Positions 11,973 to 23,596 of a stretch of DNA of 64,000 nt are shown piece by piece. Origin of the DNA: Paraphaeosphaeria minitans (Eukaryota; Ascomycota; Dothideomycetes; Pleosporales; Didymosphaeriaceae); NCBI GenBank assembly GCA_015832175.1, contig WJXW01000008.1, forward strand, positions 1,550,001 to 1,614,000, written 5' to 3'. The notes under the pieces were generated by a model, which was given only the letters and a program-made list of their open reading frames with translations, did no database searches and was not told the origin of the DNA. Position 1 is the first letter of the stretch, and every line of letters starts with the position of its first letter. Made by a program: the position numbers and the translations under genes.

Positions 11973-12565
11973 TGGCTCCATGGTTTGCATCTCGCGTGAC
12001 GCATTCCCGGCACTTTATGAAATGCCTGGTGTTGAGATGGTGACATATGGGTGTATGTGGGAGCATCCTGGGCAGACCGTCTTGCACGTCTGCTTGGAAA
12101 GGCGCTCTGCACACGGCACCGCCCGAATTCTTTTACCTGGGGCGACAATGGCACCAGGGCGGTCGCGACGCGTGTGCCTATAGATAAGGCGTCGCCGGGC
12201 TTCTGCTCTCCTCTACCCGTGCACGCCACGGCCACAGGGCTTGCAGCCTGCCAGGGGATTGCGTGCAGCGTAGCCAGCCTTTCGCTGCACGGCACACCCT
12301 CCTCTCGCAGCTCAAGCGCACTCGCACTCGCAGCTTCAGGCGGTCGCGCTGGGGTGCTTTGGCTCCTTGTTCCCCTTGTTCCAGACAGCAGGACAGACAC
12401 CCCGCGTGCAGACGGCCGTGCCGTCCTCGGAGGCTCCTCGCTGCACCGTCTGTCCGCTGCTCGCCCGCTGCTCACCCGCTGCTCCTCGGGCAGAGCACAC
12501 TCGACGCACTGTCGATGGGTAGCCTCCAGCGCGCTGCTGTGCATGAGCCATACACCTCGCACAGC

Positions 12566-12995
12566 TTCGCCGGGCTTCTGGTCGTGGTGTCTAGGGTGGT
12601 CTCCTGGGTCATTCGCCAGACTTCTGCTCGTCGCCTCCAGGGCAATTCGCCAGGCTTCTGGTCGGGGCTCGTGGCTCCCCAGGCCAATCCCACAGGCTTC
12701 TGCTCGTGGTCTCTAGGCAAGTTGCCGGGCTTCTGCTCGTCGCTCCAGGCCAGTTTACCAGGCCAATTCACCAGGCGTCTGCTTGTGGTCTCTAGGCAGT
12801 TCGCCGGGCTTCTGCTCGTCGCCTCTAGGGCAGTTCGCCGGGCGTCTGCTCGTCGCCTCTAGGGCAGTTCGCCGGGCTTCTGCTCGTCGCTCCAGGGCAA
12901 TTCACCACGCCAATTCCACAGGCTTCTGCTCATCGTCTCCACATCATCCTCACAACCCTCTGCTCACCCCCTCCAGCCCATTTCCACAGGCTTCC
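12566..12995. repeat. Degenerate 33-45 bp minisatellite
   Basis: The phrase GGGCTTCTGCTCGTCGCCTC followed by TAGGGCAGTTCGCC recurs about ten times with small length changes. The best-preserved adjacent copies lie around 12800-12890 and older, more diverged copies lie at both ends. One related copy sits outside at about 12187. The repeat leaves several frames open (for example GFCSS and GLLLVAS peptides), which makes long but meaningless reading frames. Confidence 0.8.
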
Positions 12996-13575
12996 ACGCC
13001 CCAGCGCCTGTGGTCCGCGCAGGACGTGCCCTTGCAATGGCGTGACCTGCCTGTCCTCACCGCCCGGTCTCGTCACACCAAGGCTCCCGTTCTGCCCTCA
13101 CAGGTCCCCCTCGACGCTCCAATCAGCGCCTCCGGATATCGTATACCCGTCCTGAGGCCCCACAGGTTCTCACGGCTCCTTCCGTTCACTACGCTGGCCT
13201 TGCCCTTTCGGTCGTTCGTGAGCCGCTAATTGAGTGAGAAGACGATGCCGTGCTGGCTTCGTGAGAGATCACCAAACATGTGAGCGATACTACAGCAGGT
13301 CTGCACACCCACCAAACTTCACCTTCGGCCCTGAAAGTCGCTGAGCAAGGACAACTCGGCCAGGGCTTTCCAATGGTACCACTCTCGTGTACAGCTTTGG
13401 CCTAGGCGTGGAGATATGGCCAGGAGAGGGTAGGCAGCTTGTTCAGAGCTTCCCTCCAGCACGCCTCCTCCCACTCAGCACTCACCGAAGGCTGTGAGTG
13501 CAAGGACCATCGTCGTCGACAAGGGTCGAGGGCGGTACCGCGCTGGGTCGCCAAGCAAGCGTCGTTTTCCTCGAG

Positions 13576-13581
13576 TATAAG
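13576..13581 (+). promoter_or_regulatory. Possible TATA element of the Mei2-like gene
   Basis: TATAAG lies 171 bp before the ATG at 13747 and is followed by pyrimidine-rich sequence typical of fungal core promoters. Position and sequence are suggestive only. Confidence 0.35.
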
Positions 13582-13746
13582 ACCTTGACTCTTTTGCTCT
13601 TCGACGCCTCTCTTCCTTCCATCCGCACCATCTTCCAACTCTTTCATCCCATCCTTGGTCCGAGCTTGGCAATTGCCGACTAGTGTTGACCATCATACCT
13701 CTTCTTGTACTCTTGTACCCTTCTGCATCTTTCAATATACATCGCC

Positions 13747-15864
13747 ATGAGCAAGATGTCCCCCAACCACTCCCCCCCTCCTTCTTCCTCCACGCGTGGT
13801 CCACCGTCCAGCCCTTTCGCTGGTACCGACCCCACGTTGTACACCCCGGAGGCTGTCCGCAAGGGCGGTCGTGCTGCCGTTCCCGACTCCACCAAGGTCG
13901 CCGGCAAGAAGCCTGTTGTCGAGCTTCCAGCAATTCGCCACACGGCTTATCTTGGCCTCAATCCCCAGCCCCATGATCTCCCCGTCTTTGTCAACGAGAT
14001 CGAGACTGCTAGTAACAACTTCATATCTCGATATGTTCTCGTCCAAATGATTCCTGACGGCAACCGAGACATCCAGGCAGGCTCCGACCACGAGACCGAG
14101 CTGGCCAAGGTCCAAGACAAGATGAAGGAGGTAAGTATTGTCGTGTCTCTTCTTTGCGTTTCGTCACTGACCTTTCCCAGTACGCTGTCTTCGACATGTG
14201 CGTACCCATCTACAGCCGTGGTGTCTACCTCCGCTTTGACAACCTCCAAGACGCCGGAGCGGGCAAGTTGATTCTTGAGCAACACCTGTTCCATTGCGCC
14301 TACGTCGACAACTACGCCTTCGCAATTGCGAAGTCGCAAGACACTGCTGCAATCGACGAGTTCGAAGGCCAGATACGCGTCGAGGTACACGCCACGCCTG
14401 TCGTCAACGGTCTGCCCATCATGTTCACCCTCAATGACCTCAAGGGAATGCACGACGACCTTGAGGCTGCGCTGACTCGCTTTGGACCGATCCGCGACTT
14501 TGTGCACGCCTCAACAGATCAGACATCCTTGATGTTCGTCTTTCGCTTCGAATTCTACTCAGTCGAAGTAGCCAACCGCGCGCGTGCTAGCCTCCTAGAT
14601 ACCCCGTTGATGCGGATGGACCAGCATGCAAGTTTTTCTTCTTCTTCTCATCATCTGTTTCGTTCGACACTAACAGTTCGCAGGGCCTCTGGACGTGGAA
14701 CCTTATCCGCTCCGACAACTGGACCGGTCCCCGACCGCCAAACTCACCGCACCGCCGCCTTCCTCGTGTCGACGACAAGGGCCGGTTCATGGAGTTCCGC
14801 CATGCTCCTATCGTGAATCCGCCGACCATGGAGCCCCGTGAAGAGCGCGACGTCACGCACAACAAAGTATACCGGGCGAAGATTGTCGCAGGATCTGACG
14901 TCCGCACTACAATCATGTTGCGCAATATTCCGAACAAGTTGGATTGGGCAAGTCAACCTCGTATCAAGCTCTACCTTGAACTTGCTGACTTTCTTTTTTT
15001 TAGTTGTCCTTGAAGACGCTGCTCGACCGCGTGTGCTTCGGCACTTTTGACTTCCTTTATCTGCGCATCGACTTCAAGTCCGGCCACAACGTCGGATATG
15101 CTTTCATCAACTTTGTCGACATGACTGGAATGCTATCCATGCTGGACAAGGTCGAGCGTCGCGGTTGGCCTGGCTACCGTTCATCGAAGAACGCCGAGCT
15201 CTCCTACGCGACGATTCAAGGACGTGAGGCGCTGGTCCAGAAATTTCGGAACTCGTCGGTGATGCAGCAGACCCCGTACTGCCGTCCGCGTCTCTTCATC
15301 ACCAAGGAGGAGGCGTGGATCAACCAGAACGTCCGCAAGACCGGAGTTGAGGTCAAGTTCCCGGATCCCGACAACTGGTCGAAGTTCCAGCGTTCGATCG
15401 ACAGTGCCCGTACCGTTGGCCTGTTCCCTCCGACCGGTGTCGTTCACCAGAGCATCGATCGTGCGCACCTGAGCTCCTACGATCGTGGCACCCCGCGCGA
15501 CATGGTTCACATGTACAATCAGTACGGTCAACCACCGACCTTCAAGGGCTTTTCAGATCAGGCAAAGCGTACTGTTGAGCAGCTCTTTCACGCTCAGTTC
15601 GGTCCTGCACAGTCCGGAATGGTGGCTTTCGAGAACATCCCGCTTCGCCTGGCTCAGCAGCTGCTCGCCGAGAATGGCTCTTCGACGTTCATGGGTCGAT
15701 CCACGGATCCAGGCGTGATTGCCCGTCCAACTGGCACACAACCATACGTGGCCACTCCGCCAGCTCAGATGTACGCGTACGCTGCTGGCCCTTCCTACAC
15801 CGGCAATGAGTCCTACAACGTCGGCTACTATCAGAACGGCGACGAGCTTGATGACTTAGAGTAG
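13747..15864 (+). CDS. Mei2-like RNA-binding protein
   Basis: Proteins of this family bind RNA through a distinctive C-terminal RRM. In fission yeast Mei2 drives the switch to meiosis, and in filamentous fungi the role is less well known. Exons are 13747-14130, 14181-14627, 14684-14947 and 15004-15864, giving 651 residues. The diagnostic Mei2 RRM runs from about residue 351 to 450: RTTIMLRNIPNK, then SLKTLLDRV and FDFLYLRIDF, and GHNVGYAFINF as the RNP1-like strand. The middle of the protein (about 140-275) looks like one or two diverged RRMs. The tail is tyrosine- and glycine-rich. Introns 2 and 3 both start with GCAAGT rather than GT, and only those splice sites keep frame. The first intron is a standard GTAAGT. 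No close neighbour suggests a shared pathway. Confidence 0.9.
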
Positions 15865-17604
15865 TCGCTCAGCTTGCTCCAGCCTTGTCTCTGGCATCTT
15901 ATCGGCACATATACCAACCGCGTATAATGTTTCCGACATCTACTCGATGCGGCGATGCCGTATCTCGACCATTGCCTTTGTTTCTTTTCCTAGCTCGATC
16001 ACGACGCCTCAGCGCGATAGTCGTTCATCTCGAGCATGGCACTCACGATCTGTGACAGATCGGCCGGTGCTTTCCTTTGTTGTTGCTTTCCTGCCAGACA
16101 CCGTCCTGTCGCACAGCATGTGGTGTACATCATGTCATAACGATATGTTACTGACGATTTGATGTATGGAGGGCAACCCGTGGTTTCTTTTCTTTTCTTC
16201 TTTTTCTTCGGACCTTATTCGGTCTTTGTCTGTTTCGGATTCCCCTACTGCCGCGATGCGCTGCAACTGATGGCAGACAATGTTCTCGTCGTCAGATGGG
16301 TGGATCTGGCTGACTGTTTCTCAAAACGGTCGGTCCAATGTGAATGATGTTCACAATGGTCTCATAGAATCAATCACCAGGCTTTCTGCCACCAACCACT
16401 TATGCCTCTTGTCTCTGATTGACAGTCGTGATTGTGACTTGTTCGTGAGCTCGAGCTTGCTTGCTCCATGGCTGACTTTTGGGGTGCGATGAATACGCCT
16501 TGGTGGTGAGATCAGGGCAGCGCCTTCGATGGATGCATGCCCGCAGCGCGATCGGACAAGAGCTGTCGGCACTCGGAGAACCGCAGGATGCCTATTTTCC
16601 ACTGGAGATTGCATCACCCTCTCCATCCTACTTCCATCGTACCTCGCAGAATCGCCCGCTCACGGACCAAAAAGGTGGGACGTGTGCGCTAACTCTTGCT
16701 CGGGTTCCCGGGCGGTAAGTGGCACGCCTAGTGGCAGTCCTCTCTTTTCCACGGAGCCCCCAAATGCAGCTATGATTGGCGTCGACCTGCAGACATGCAA
16801 GAGGGGGTTCAGAGTCGGCGGCGGGTGCCAGCAGCCAAGGAGGGAGGGCTACATGCGGCCGACGGTGGCGTTTCCTCGGGACGTCTTTGTTTCGGCATTC
16901 GGACTGCGGAGTCGCCGCAGAGCTGCCTGAAAGGTTGGGAGAGAGCGTGGGAAGGTAGGTTCAGGGGTGGTTGTTTCAGGCGGGCAGATGGAAAGGCGGA
17001 AATGCAGTCTTCGCTGCTCGTGGAGTGCCCAGATGGATGCGTGGATGGTCCGTTCATCCCCAGACTGACCGTCTCGGTATCTCGCCGGTCTCGACATCAC
17101 CGTGTGACGCTGTAGAGCCAGAATTTTTTGAAGGGACCGAGAGGGGTCTGTAGTCGAAGCGGAAGATAGCGAATACATGGTCATCGCTGCTCGTGGGTTT
17201 ACCGACACGGTGGTGCATGTTCGCAGCCTTCTCGAAAAGGTGTTTCCGGCATCCCGTGGGCTGCAAAGTTGTCATGGAGCCGCCGACGAGATTTGAGGAG
17301 TGCGGTAAGCCTCAGAGTCGATTCTAGTCGCCACGAAGGCGCCAGAATGCGGGCCTTGCTGTTAGAGGTCCCTTGAATGACAATGCACGTCGTAGCACCC
17401 CCAAGGTGATGTGCCGGCATTTCGCGATTGCAAAGACATGGTATATCTGCCAAAAACTTCGGAGGAGCGTAACAAGACTCAAAATCGGTTGCTATTGGCG
17501 ATTGAGAAGGCAAAAAGTGATCCTCGCTGCTCATGAGCTCTGTGTACCGTGTGCCGTGTTGTTGCTGTCCTGGAGCCCCGCATGATGGTGCTGTGACGCG
17601 AAAA
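15865..17604. other. 3' region of the Mei2-like gene and gene-free DNA
   Basis: Pyrimidine-rich sequence to about 16260 is probably the 3' UTR and terminator. The remainder holds only unconserved small frames on both strands. No repeat or RNA gene is evident until the tRNA-like units start near 17605. Confidence 0.45.
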
Positions 17605-17780
17605 ATAGCAAAAAAGAAGTTGCCTGTCTCGGTCGAGGCTGTTGTTCGAACTCGCGGCGTGTAGATGGCCACCTATATACAGTTAGCGGCGTTCACCCAA
17701 CTCTGCCAGCGGTGATCGGGGGGTGATCGCCCCCGACGACTTAACATTAGAGAAAACCCTCAACTTGATAGTATATGTAG
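17605..17780 (-). repeat. tRNA-like (Pol III-type) repeat unit A
   Basis: Read on the minus strand the unit has, in order: a TATA-like box (TACATATACTA, about 17778-17768), TAATGTTAAGTCG at the presumed start, a hairpin (CCCCC/GGGGG stem, 17711-17741), an A box (TGGCAGAGTTGGGTGAACG, 17708-17690), a B box (GAGTTCGAACAAC, about 17655-17643) and oligo-T (CTTCTTTTTTGCT, 17621-17609). A-to-B spacing matches a tRNA. It could be a tRNA-derived SINE or a small RNA gene. Transcription is inferred only from these elements. Confidence 0.6.
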
Positions 17781-17944
17781 TTGTAGAGCGCTGGTTGCTA
17801 GCTGCAAGAGGGGGGTAGAGAGCCAGCAAAAAAAGGCCACTTACCAGGCAAACGCATAGCTGCCAGCTTTAGCAACTTACTATTATCCTAGCGCTTTCTC
17901 TGTCGTGGTGAAGGTACGCGTTGCGGAGTCTAGCAAAAAGGCGA

Positions 17945-18105
17945 AGCCTGCAAAAAAAAGATGTTTCTGGCGGATCGAACGCAGGGCCTCGTCTGTACAC
18001 AGTTAGTAACGTTCACCCAACTCTGCCAGCGGTGACCCATAGATGTGAACGCTCCATGGGCGACTTAACATTGGAAATATTGCCAATCCAAAGATATATA
18101 TACCC
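17945..18105 (-). repeat. tRNA-like (Pol III-type) repeat unit B
   Basis: This is the best-preserved internal promoter of the four. On the minus strand it has TATATATA (about 18102-18094), CAATGTTAAGTCG, a hairpin with a CCCAT/ATGGG stem (18033-18062), an A box (TGGCAGAGTTGGGTGAACG, 18027-18009), a B box (GCGTTCGATCCG, 17982-17971) and a T8 tract (about 17960-17952). A-box start to B-box start is 45 nt, as in a tRNA. Unit A lies about 320 bp away in the same orientation. Confidence 0.65.
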
Positions 18106-18119
18106 ACCTTGTAAAAGTT

Positions 18120-19150
18120 GATAAAGAATATGGTGGCCAGGGAAGGAGTGAAAGGCCCAGAAAGGTGGTAAATCGCAGGTAGCCAGCCAATTACCTAGGT
18201 ACTTGCTTTAGCTGTTGCTCATCTGCCAGGGGATCTTGAGAAAACGTTGGGCGGTAATCAAATGCAGAGCAGGTCGACGAACATTGCCGCACCCGCGTTT
18301 GATAAAGTCGCTGCCTTTTAGCACGGAAAGGCGTCGCAATAGCACTATGTCTACAGGCAGGCATCCTGATCGGAGGAAGATCCTTTGAGACCATCGATAG
18401 ACCATATAGATATGGCTGGAAGGCCGGCCGTTGCACAGCAATTGATTGTCTGCTGCATTCCACGAGATAGGCCAACTCGGAACGTTATACTGGCTCATGG
18501 TGCTCCTCTTTCCGTCGAACGACAGTTGTCTCCATTTGACGGTGTTGCATCCGGTGGCTAGGCGAACGAGCATGTCAACATACGTGCGCCAAGTTAGATG
18601 ACCTCGGGCGGTCGATATACTCGGCACGCTTTACATGTATCTCTGGGGTTTTCGTATCTGTAACCACGAATTCGAGTTTAATGTGAACCGCGAAGATGCT
18701 TGAGATCCAGGGTTTCGATCCCTAGACATTTCGAAATGGCCTTGGTACGCTATGCTGTCCCAGAAGCGGAATGGCCTTGGGTACGCTATGCTGCCCCAGA
18801 AAGCACGCACATAGCGCAGCTGTTGTTTTCACCACAAGCTACAGTATGGATTATTTGAGTTATGCCGCGCGGCACCAGAACATATTGCACGAATAATGTT
18901 GCCATCTGGTCTAGCAGGGATTCCGAAATAAGCAATTGGCAGCACAGCGTGCACCCAGATGCAGTAAATTCCCCCCAGAATAGCAATGTTGTGGGTTTAT
19001 AAGTAACCAGAACATCTTTCGGCGTGTCGATTCTTGGGCTATGGATGCACTTGTATCCCAGAGAAGGTCGCTTTGACGGTTGATAACGTAGTCGCAAAAA
19101 GGTTGAGCTGCAAAACAGCAGCAAGGGTGGGAATCGAACTCGGCACTTTG
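18120..19150. other. Spacer between the two pairs of tRNA-like units
   Basis: No gene was recognised in about 1 kb. It contains a 35-bp tandem duplication (listed separately) and a short stretch at 18210-18250 resembling part of the tRNA-like unit (CTGCCAG and GAGAAAAC), perhaps a relic copy. Confidence 0.4.
18735..18804. repeat. 35-bp direct tandem duplication
   Basis: The segment starting AATGGCCTTGGTACGCTATG is repeated 35 bp later with one inserted G and one C/T difference. No function is visible. It looks like recent replication slippage. Confidence 0.8.
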
Positions 19151-19300
19151 ACAGCAAAAAGAAGGTGGGTATCGGACGCGGCCCTTCTTCGTCTGTACAC
19201 AGTTAGTAACGCTCACCACTCTGCCAGCGGTCATCAGTGGATGACGCCACCGATGACTTAACATTGAGAAAACTTGCCAACTTTAGGATATATATACTAC
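19150..19300 (-). repeat. tRNA-like (Pol III-type) repeat unit C
   Basis: On the minus strand the unit shows GTATATATATCC (19297-19286), CAATGTTAAGTCATCG, a hairpin with a GTCATC/GATGAC outer stem and GTGG/CCAC inner stem (19230-19257), an A box (TGGCAGAGTGGTGAGCG, 19226-19210), a weakened B box (GTCCGATACCC, 19177-19167) and oligo-T (CTTCTTTTTGCTG). A second B-box-like sequence (GAGTTCGATTCCC, about 19141-19129) lies downstream, as if a partial second copy were joined to its 3' end. Confidence 0.6.
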
Positions 19301-19454
19301 GTAGGAAAGACGTTGCTGTAAATGGCGACCGCAAAGTGGCGGCGAGAGGCTAAAAAGAGGTAATTGACAAGCAAAAAGACAGCTCTCAGGGCTGGCTGTT
19401 TGGTATCCTCCTGGACACGCTCGTATGGCAGGTCGCAGCAAAAAAGCAATATTT

Positions 19455-19610
19455 GCAAAAAGAAGGCGCGGCTGCGGCTCGAAGGCGGGACCTTCTTTTA
19501 TCTGTACACAAGTTAGCGCTGGTTAACCACTCTGCCAGCGGTCATCAGTGGATGACGCCACCAATGACTTAACATTGACAATATTTGGAAACTTTAGCTA
19601 TATATGCCCA
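19455..19610 (-). repeat. tRNA-like (Pol III-type) repeat unit D
   Basis: Minus-strand order is TATATAGC (about 19605-19598), CAATGTTAAGTC, a hairpin nearly identical to unit C (one G-to-A change that breaks an outer pair), an A box (TGGCAGAGTGGTTAACCA, 19538-19521), a B-like box (CCTTCGAGCCG, about 19487-19477) and oligo-T near 19460. It lies 311 bp from unit C in the same orientation, mirroring the 320-bp spacing of units A and B. Confidence 0.6.
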
Positions 19611-19884
19611 TCCAGTCAAGGTTATTGTGCTTTGGCAGGGGTGATGAAGGGCCTGGGTGGTTACCTGAGAGACGCACAATCGAAAGCCGCGGGTGCAATA
19701 CCCTCTCACCGAGTCAACACCACGCCAGAAGTATCATGTGCTGAAAGGCTGTGGACAGGACGATGTTCAGAAAAGCAGGAAGCGGCATCGTGAGTATGAG
19801 CGGCAAGTTGATCCAGGTTGTATCATGCCAGCTGTGTGTATAGCGTCATAATCCTGCAGAAGACATGCACGGCGGGCGCACAAT

Positions 19885-21530
19885 TCTTGTGGGCAGGTAT
19901 GCTCGACGCTCATGCATCATGCTGGCGAATCCAAGTTTTGGTAGGCAGGTACGCTCGATGCTCGTTATCTTGGGCTAGCATCATCCTCGGCAGCGTGATA
20001 GCCGCATTTCGAGGCTTCGAACCGTGTAGGTTCCCGTGCGTACATTGTGAGCATAGCTATTCGTTCGACTCTGATGTAGACTACATCGTCCCGTCTACAT
20101 CCACATTACCAGAACGCTATCGCCAGACTGCTGGAGGCTGCGTCTGCTGTGTTGATGCACGTGTTGTGGGTGGACGTGCTTGGCAATCATTATATCAAGC
20201 TACCATTTGCATATTTGAGCCTGAAGGTAGGCTTGCGCATGGATGTCGTGTGCGCATAGCCTTGTTTTGCAGTAGTCCTCATCATCCCATCTACGTTTAC
20301 ATCGCCATACTGACGGAGGCCGTATTGCGGTAGGCATGCGCTTGTTGTGGGTGGGCGCTTCGACGCTCGTTGCCCCGGGCTAGCATTCAGGGCAGCGTAC
20401 TGCAGACCCTCTCAAGGGCTCGCGCATTACATAGGACTGCGCGTGCGAATGACCATTCAAATTCCTGGTGGCTGCATCATCCCAGCTATATCCGCGCTGC
20501 TACATGCTGGAGACGTACATGAGGTGGGTATGCGTTTGTGGGCGGGCATGTTCAACGCTCATTCCCGAGCTAGCTTTGCAACGCAAGGCCTTGATCTACA
20601 TAAGCTTACGCACAGGATTTATGCGCATGGCCTTGTTTGATGGTGACTATATCATCCCATCTACGGTCGCACTTCCATGGGCGGAAAGCCGTACCTGTGG
20701 TGGGCATGAGTTTGTTCTATGAGGGTACGCTCGATGCTCAATCCCACCAGCAGCTGCAGACAACGAAGACGCATCTCAAAGCTTCAGTTACGTTGACTTG
20801 GGTGCAGCATTTATAAGCATAGCTCTAGACGATGTGGCCACATCATCCCATCCAAGTTCGCATCGTCATATGGTGGAGGTATGCGCTTGGTGTGGGTAGG
20901 CGCGTTTGACGCTCATTATCCAAGCTGGCATTGCATCTTGAGCCTCATCAAAGTACGTAGGCTTGCGCGCGAGATAGCCGTTGATCTGACAGAGGCTGTA
21001 TCCATGTACATTCGCATCGAAAGAGTAGAAGCGCCATATGGCTGGAGGCCGCAATTGCGATGGGCATACGCTCATTGTGTGCGCGTTCTCGATGTCCTCT
21101 CAAGGCCGTCTTGAGCTGCAGTTTGGCAGCCCCGGCAGCGTACTACAGGCTGCTCCAGGGCCTCACAGACATATGCTTACGCGTGAGAACAGCCATTCAG
21201 ATTAACATGGGCAGTTTCATCCCATCTACGTTTGCAATTGCATTGCCAGTTTGCTAGAGGGCCACATTTGTAGTAGAAATGTGTTTGCTGTAGGCGGGCG
21301 CTCGATGCTCAGGTTCCCGAACTGGCATTGCATCTCGGGTCCTCGATCTACGTAGACTTGCACGCAGGATTTGTATGCATAGAGTTTGCTTGGCGCAGGC
21401 GGTTTTATCCCATCCACATTGGCACTGCCAGACTGCCGGAGGCCGCATTTGCGGTGCAATTTGCGGTGGGCATGCGTTTGTTGTGTGTGGGCGCGCTGTC
21501 CTCTCACCCCGCCGCCTTGCCATGCCAGAA
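19885..21530. repeat. About 190-bp satellite array, roughly nine diverged copies
   Basis: A landmark resembling CATCATCCCATCTACGTTCG recurs at about 20084, 20281, 20476, 20651, 20842, 20997, 21217 and 21405, giving periods of about 157-218 bp with most between 175 and 197. Other landmarks keep the same order in each unit: GGTGGGCATGCG, GACGCTCAT, CGAGCTAGCATTGCA and CTTACGCACAGGATTT. Copies differ at many sites, so the array is old. The sequence stays open in some frames over whole units, but I see no protein family in it. Confidence 0.8.
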
Positions 21531-21559
21531 CAGCCCCCCACCACCACGTTCGCCGGCCT

Positions 21560-22850
21560 ATCTCGCAACACCAAGAGGTCGTAAAGGGGTAATTTGACCT
21601 TGCGGTGAATGCTTGACTCCTTGCGATTCTCGGCATCTGACTTTTCTTTCATAATTCGGCGTGGTGGGCGAGATATGGCCGGAGGAGCGTCCGTCCGGCC
21701 GACGCAAACACCAAACACCAACTCCGCGGCCAGCCCCTAAACAACAAGGGGCCGTAAAGGGGTAATTGTACCTGGCCGAGATTCTCTGGAGTCTCGCGGT
21801 TCTCCGCAACTAATTATCTGCTCTATACAGTACGTGGTGGGTGAGATATGGCCGGAGGGGCGTCCGTCAAGCCGACGCAAACACCAACCACCAACTCCGC
21901 GGCCAACCCCCCAACACCAAGGCGTCGCATGGGAATGACAGGCCCTTTAGGAGAATTATTCGAGACCTTGCGATGCTCCGCAGCTAATCTTGATCTCTAG
22001 ATTTGGCGTGGCGGGCGAGATCTGGACGGAGGGGCATCGGCGGGGCGACTGCAGTCACCGGCCACCAACCCTCCATGCCGATTCCTCAACACCAAGCGGT
22101 CGCACCAGGATAACAAGTCTGGGTAAGCGTTTTTTGAAGCCTTGCGGTCCTCGCCAGCTAACTTTGATCCCCAGGCTCGACGTTGCGGGCGAACAACAAG
22201 CCGCGGGGCATCCACCACGCCGACACCGGCACCTGCGAACGAGCTTCACGACCGATCCCTCAACACCACGAACCATTCAGGAGTTATTCAGACACGTCTG
22301 ATATTATACCGAGCTGTGCGAAAAGGCGCATCGACTTTTCGTACTCCTACTCGGGTCGAGGGTACGCATACAGGTGGAGGGGCATTTCGCGGGTTGACAC
22401 CGACACTAGCAGGCCAACCTTTACAACCGATATCTCAACAGGACGAGCCATAAAGTGGCGTCTGGAAGGTGCCGGAGGATATACTGAGCTGTACAAAAAA
22501 GCGCAATAACCTTTGGTACGCCTACTCGAGTCCATGGATGGCGTACGGGCAAACTGACATCTTACAGGCCAACATCGACGCAAGCGAGGTCCACGACCGG
22601 TACCACAGCACCACAGGCCATGAAGTGTCATTTTGGACGCGATGGAGGCTATACTGTGCTGTTCACACAGGCACAACAGCTTCTGGTACTTCGACTTGAG
22701 CCGGCAAATAGCGTACGGGCAGAACGACATCCCACGGGGACATGGGGCGAGAAAAACGACCGGCACCACAACACCATGAGCGGTTCGGGCAGGTATGCTG
22801 TGAGGTGGAGGTTACACTGCCACACGGACGATTGCATCGATTTGCTATCG
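21560..22850. repeat. About 174-bp satellite array, first block
   Basis: The phrase GGTGGGCGAGATATGGCCGG begins units at about 21661, 21834, 22007 and, degraded, 22183, then more weakly near 22360, 22530 and 22700. Each unit also carries GACGCAAACACCAACCACCA-like sequence and a CAACACCAAG(G/C)(G/C)GTCGCA box. The first three units are clear and the rest progressively decayed, giving a polarity of divergence along the array. Confidence 0.75.
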
Positions 22851-23596
22851 TTCTACTCGAGTCGACCTTTGGCATTCAGGCGATGGACGCCGGCTGTGTT
22901 GAAGCCGGCTGTGATGAAGAAAGGCTACGCCATAGCCACGCCTGACAGAGCGCCGCTTTCGATGTCTTGCAAGCGGGGCACTTGTTGCCTCGACGGTGGA
23001 GGATCTTTCGATGCTCATGCCACGAACATACAGCACAAGGCAGTGAGGTCTCGCGAAGCCAATATCGACCACATGAAGGCTGCCGGGATGCCATGATATG
23101 TACATGGCGTCACGGCTGCGCAGAGTCGTTGGCAGAGTTGTTCTCCATGTCTCCACAGTGAAACTTTGTGTTCTTCGACCGGCGGCTGCCTCGACCTCGA
23201 CTTTGATCGCCGACATACAACGACTCGATCGCTCGATGAATGCATCATAAAGCTGACAAACATCTTGTAGGGGAGCGCCTGATTCCTGTTGAAGGGCGAT
23301 GTCTTTCATCCAATAACTATCTCTTTCCTAGCCCACGGTGGGTACACGCCTCATTTGACGCAAAAGCGAGCAGAGCAGCAGGAGTCCAATATCTCAAAGT
23401 TTAAGAAGACATCTTCCAAGGCAGGATTTGGCTTGACTGAGAAGGAAAAATTGCTTCCATACTTGGCCTTGTTGTCTGCTACGGTCGTACAAAAGAGCTA
23501 GGATTCTGTTGGTAAACCAGCCCAGGAACAAGGCAAGTCTAACGGCATCCCAGTATTCAAAGTCCATGGTTCAATGTCCAGGTCCGGAGTCCAGGG
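22850..23596. other. Unassigned sequence between satellite blocks
   Basis: No gene or clear repeat was recognised. Reading frames on both strands (for example in 22850-23310) are open but resemble nothing known and are probably decayed satellite. Confidence 0.35.

Larger units (their letters stand above)
10140..13746. other. Gene-poor stretch with a degenerate minisatellite
   Basis: About 3.6 kb without a gene I can support. Overlapping frames on the minus strand around 11000-11640 contain some hydrophobic segments but switch frame and resemble no family I know. The 12.5-13.0 kb part is a degenerate tandem repeat, listed separately. The last roughly 200 bp form the promoter and 5' UTR of the Mei2-like gene. 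Confidence 0.4.

Noticed and set aside
12051..13229. Overlapping plus-strand frames of about 150-220 residues
   Set aside because: Open frames created by a degenerate 33-45 bp minisatellite. Peptides are simple repeats of GFCSS and GLLLVAS.
18700..18720. GGGTTTCGATCCC resembling a tRNA B box
   Set aside because: No A box at the right distance upstream and no acceptor stem. Not a tRNA.
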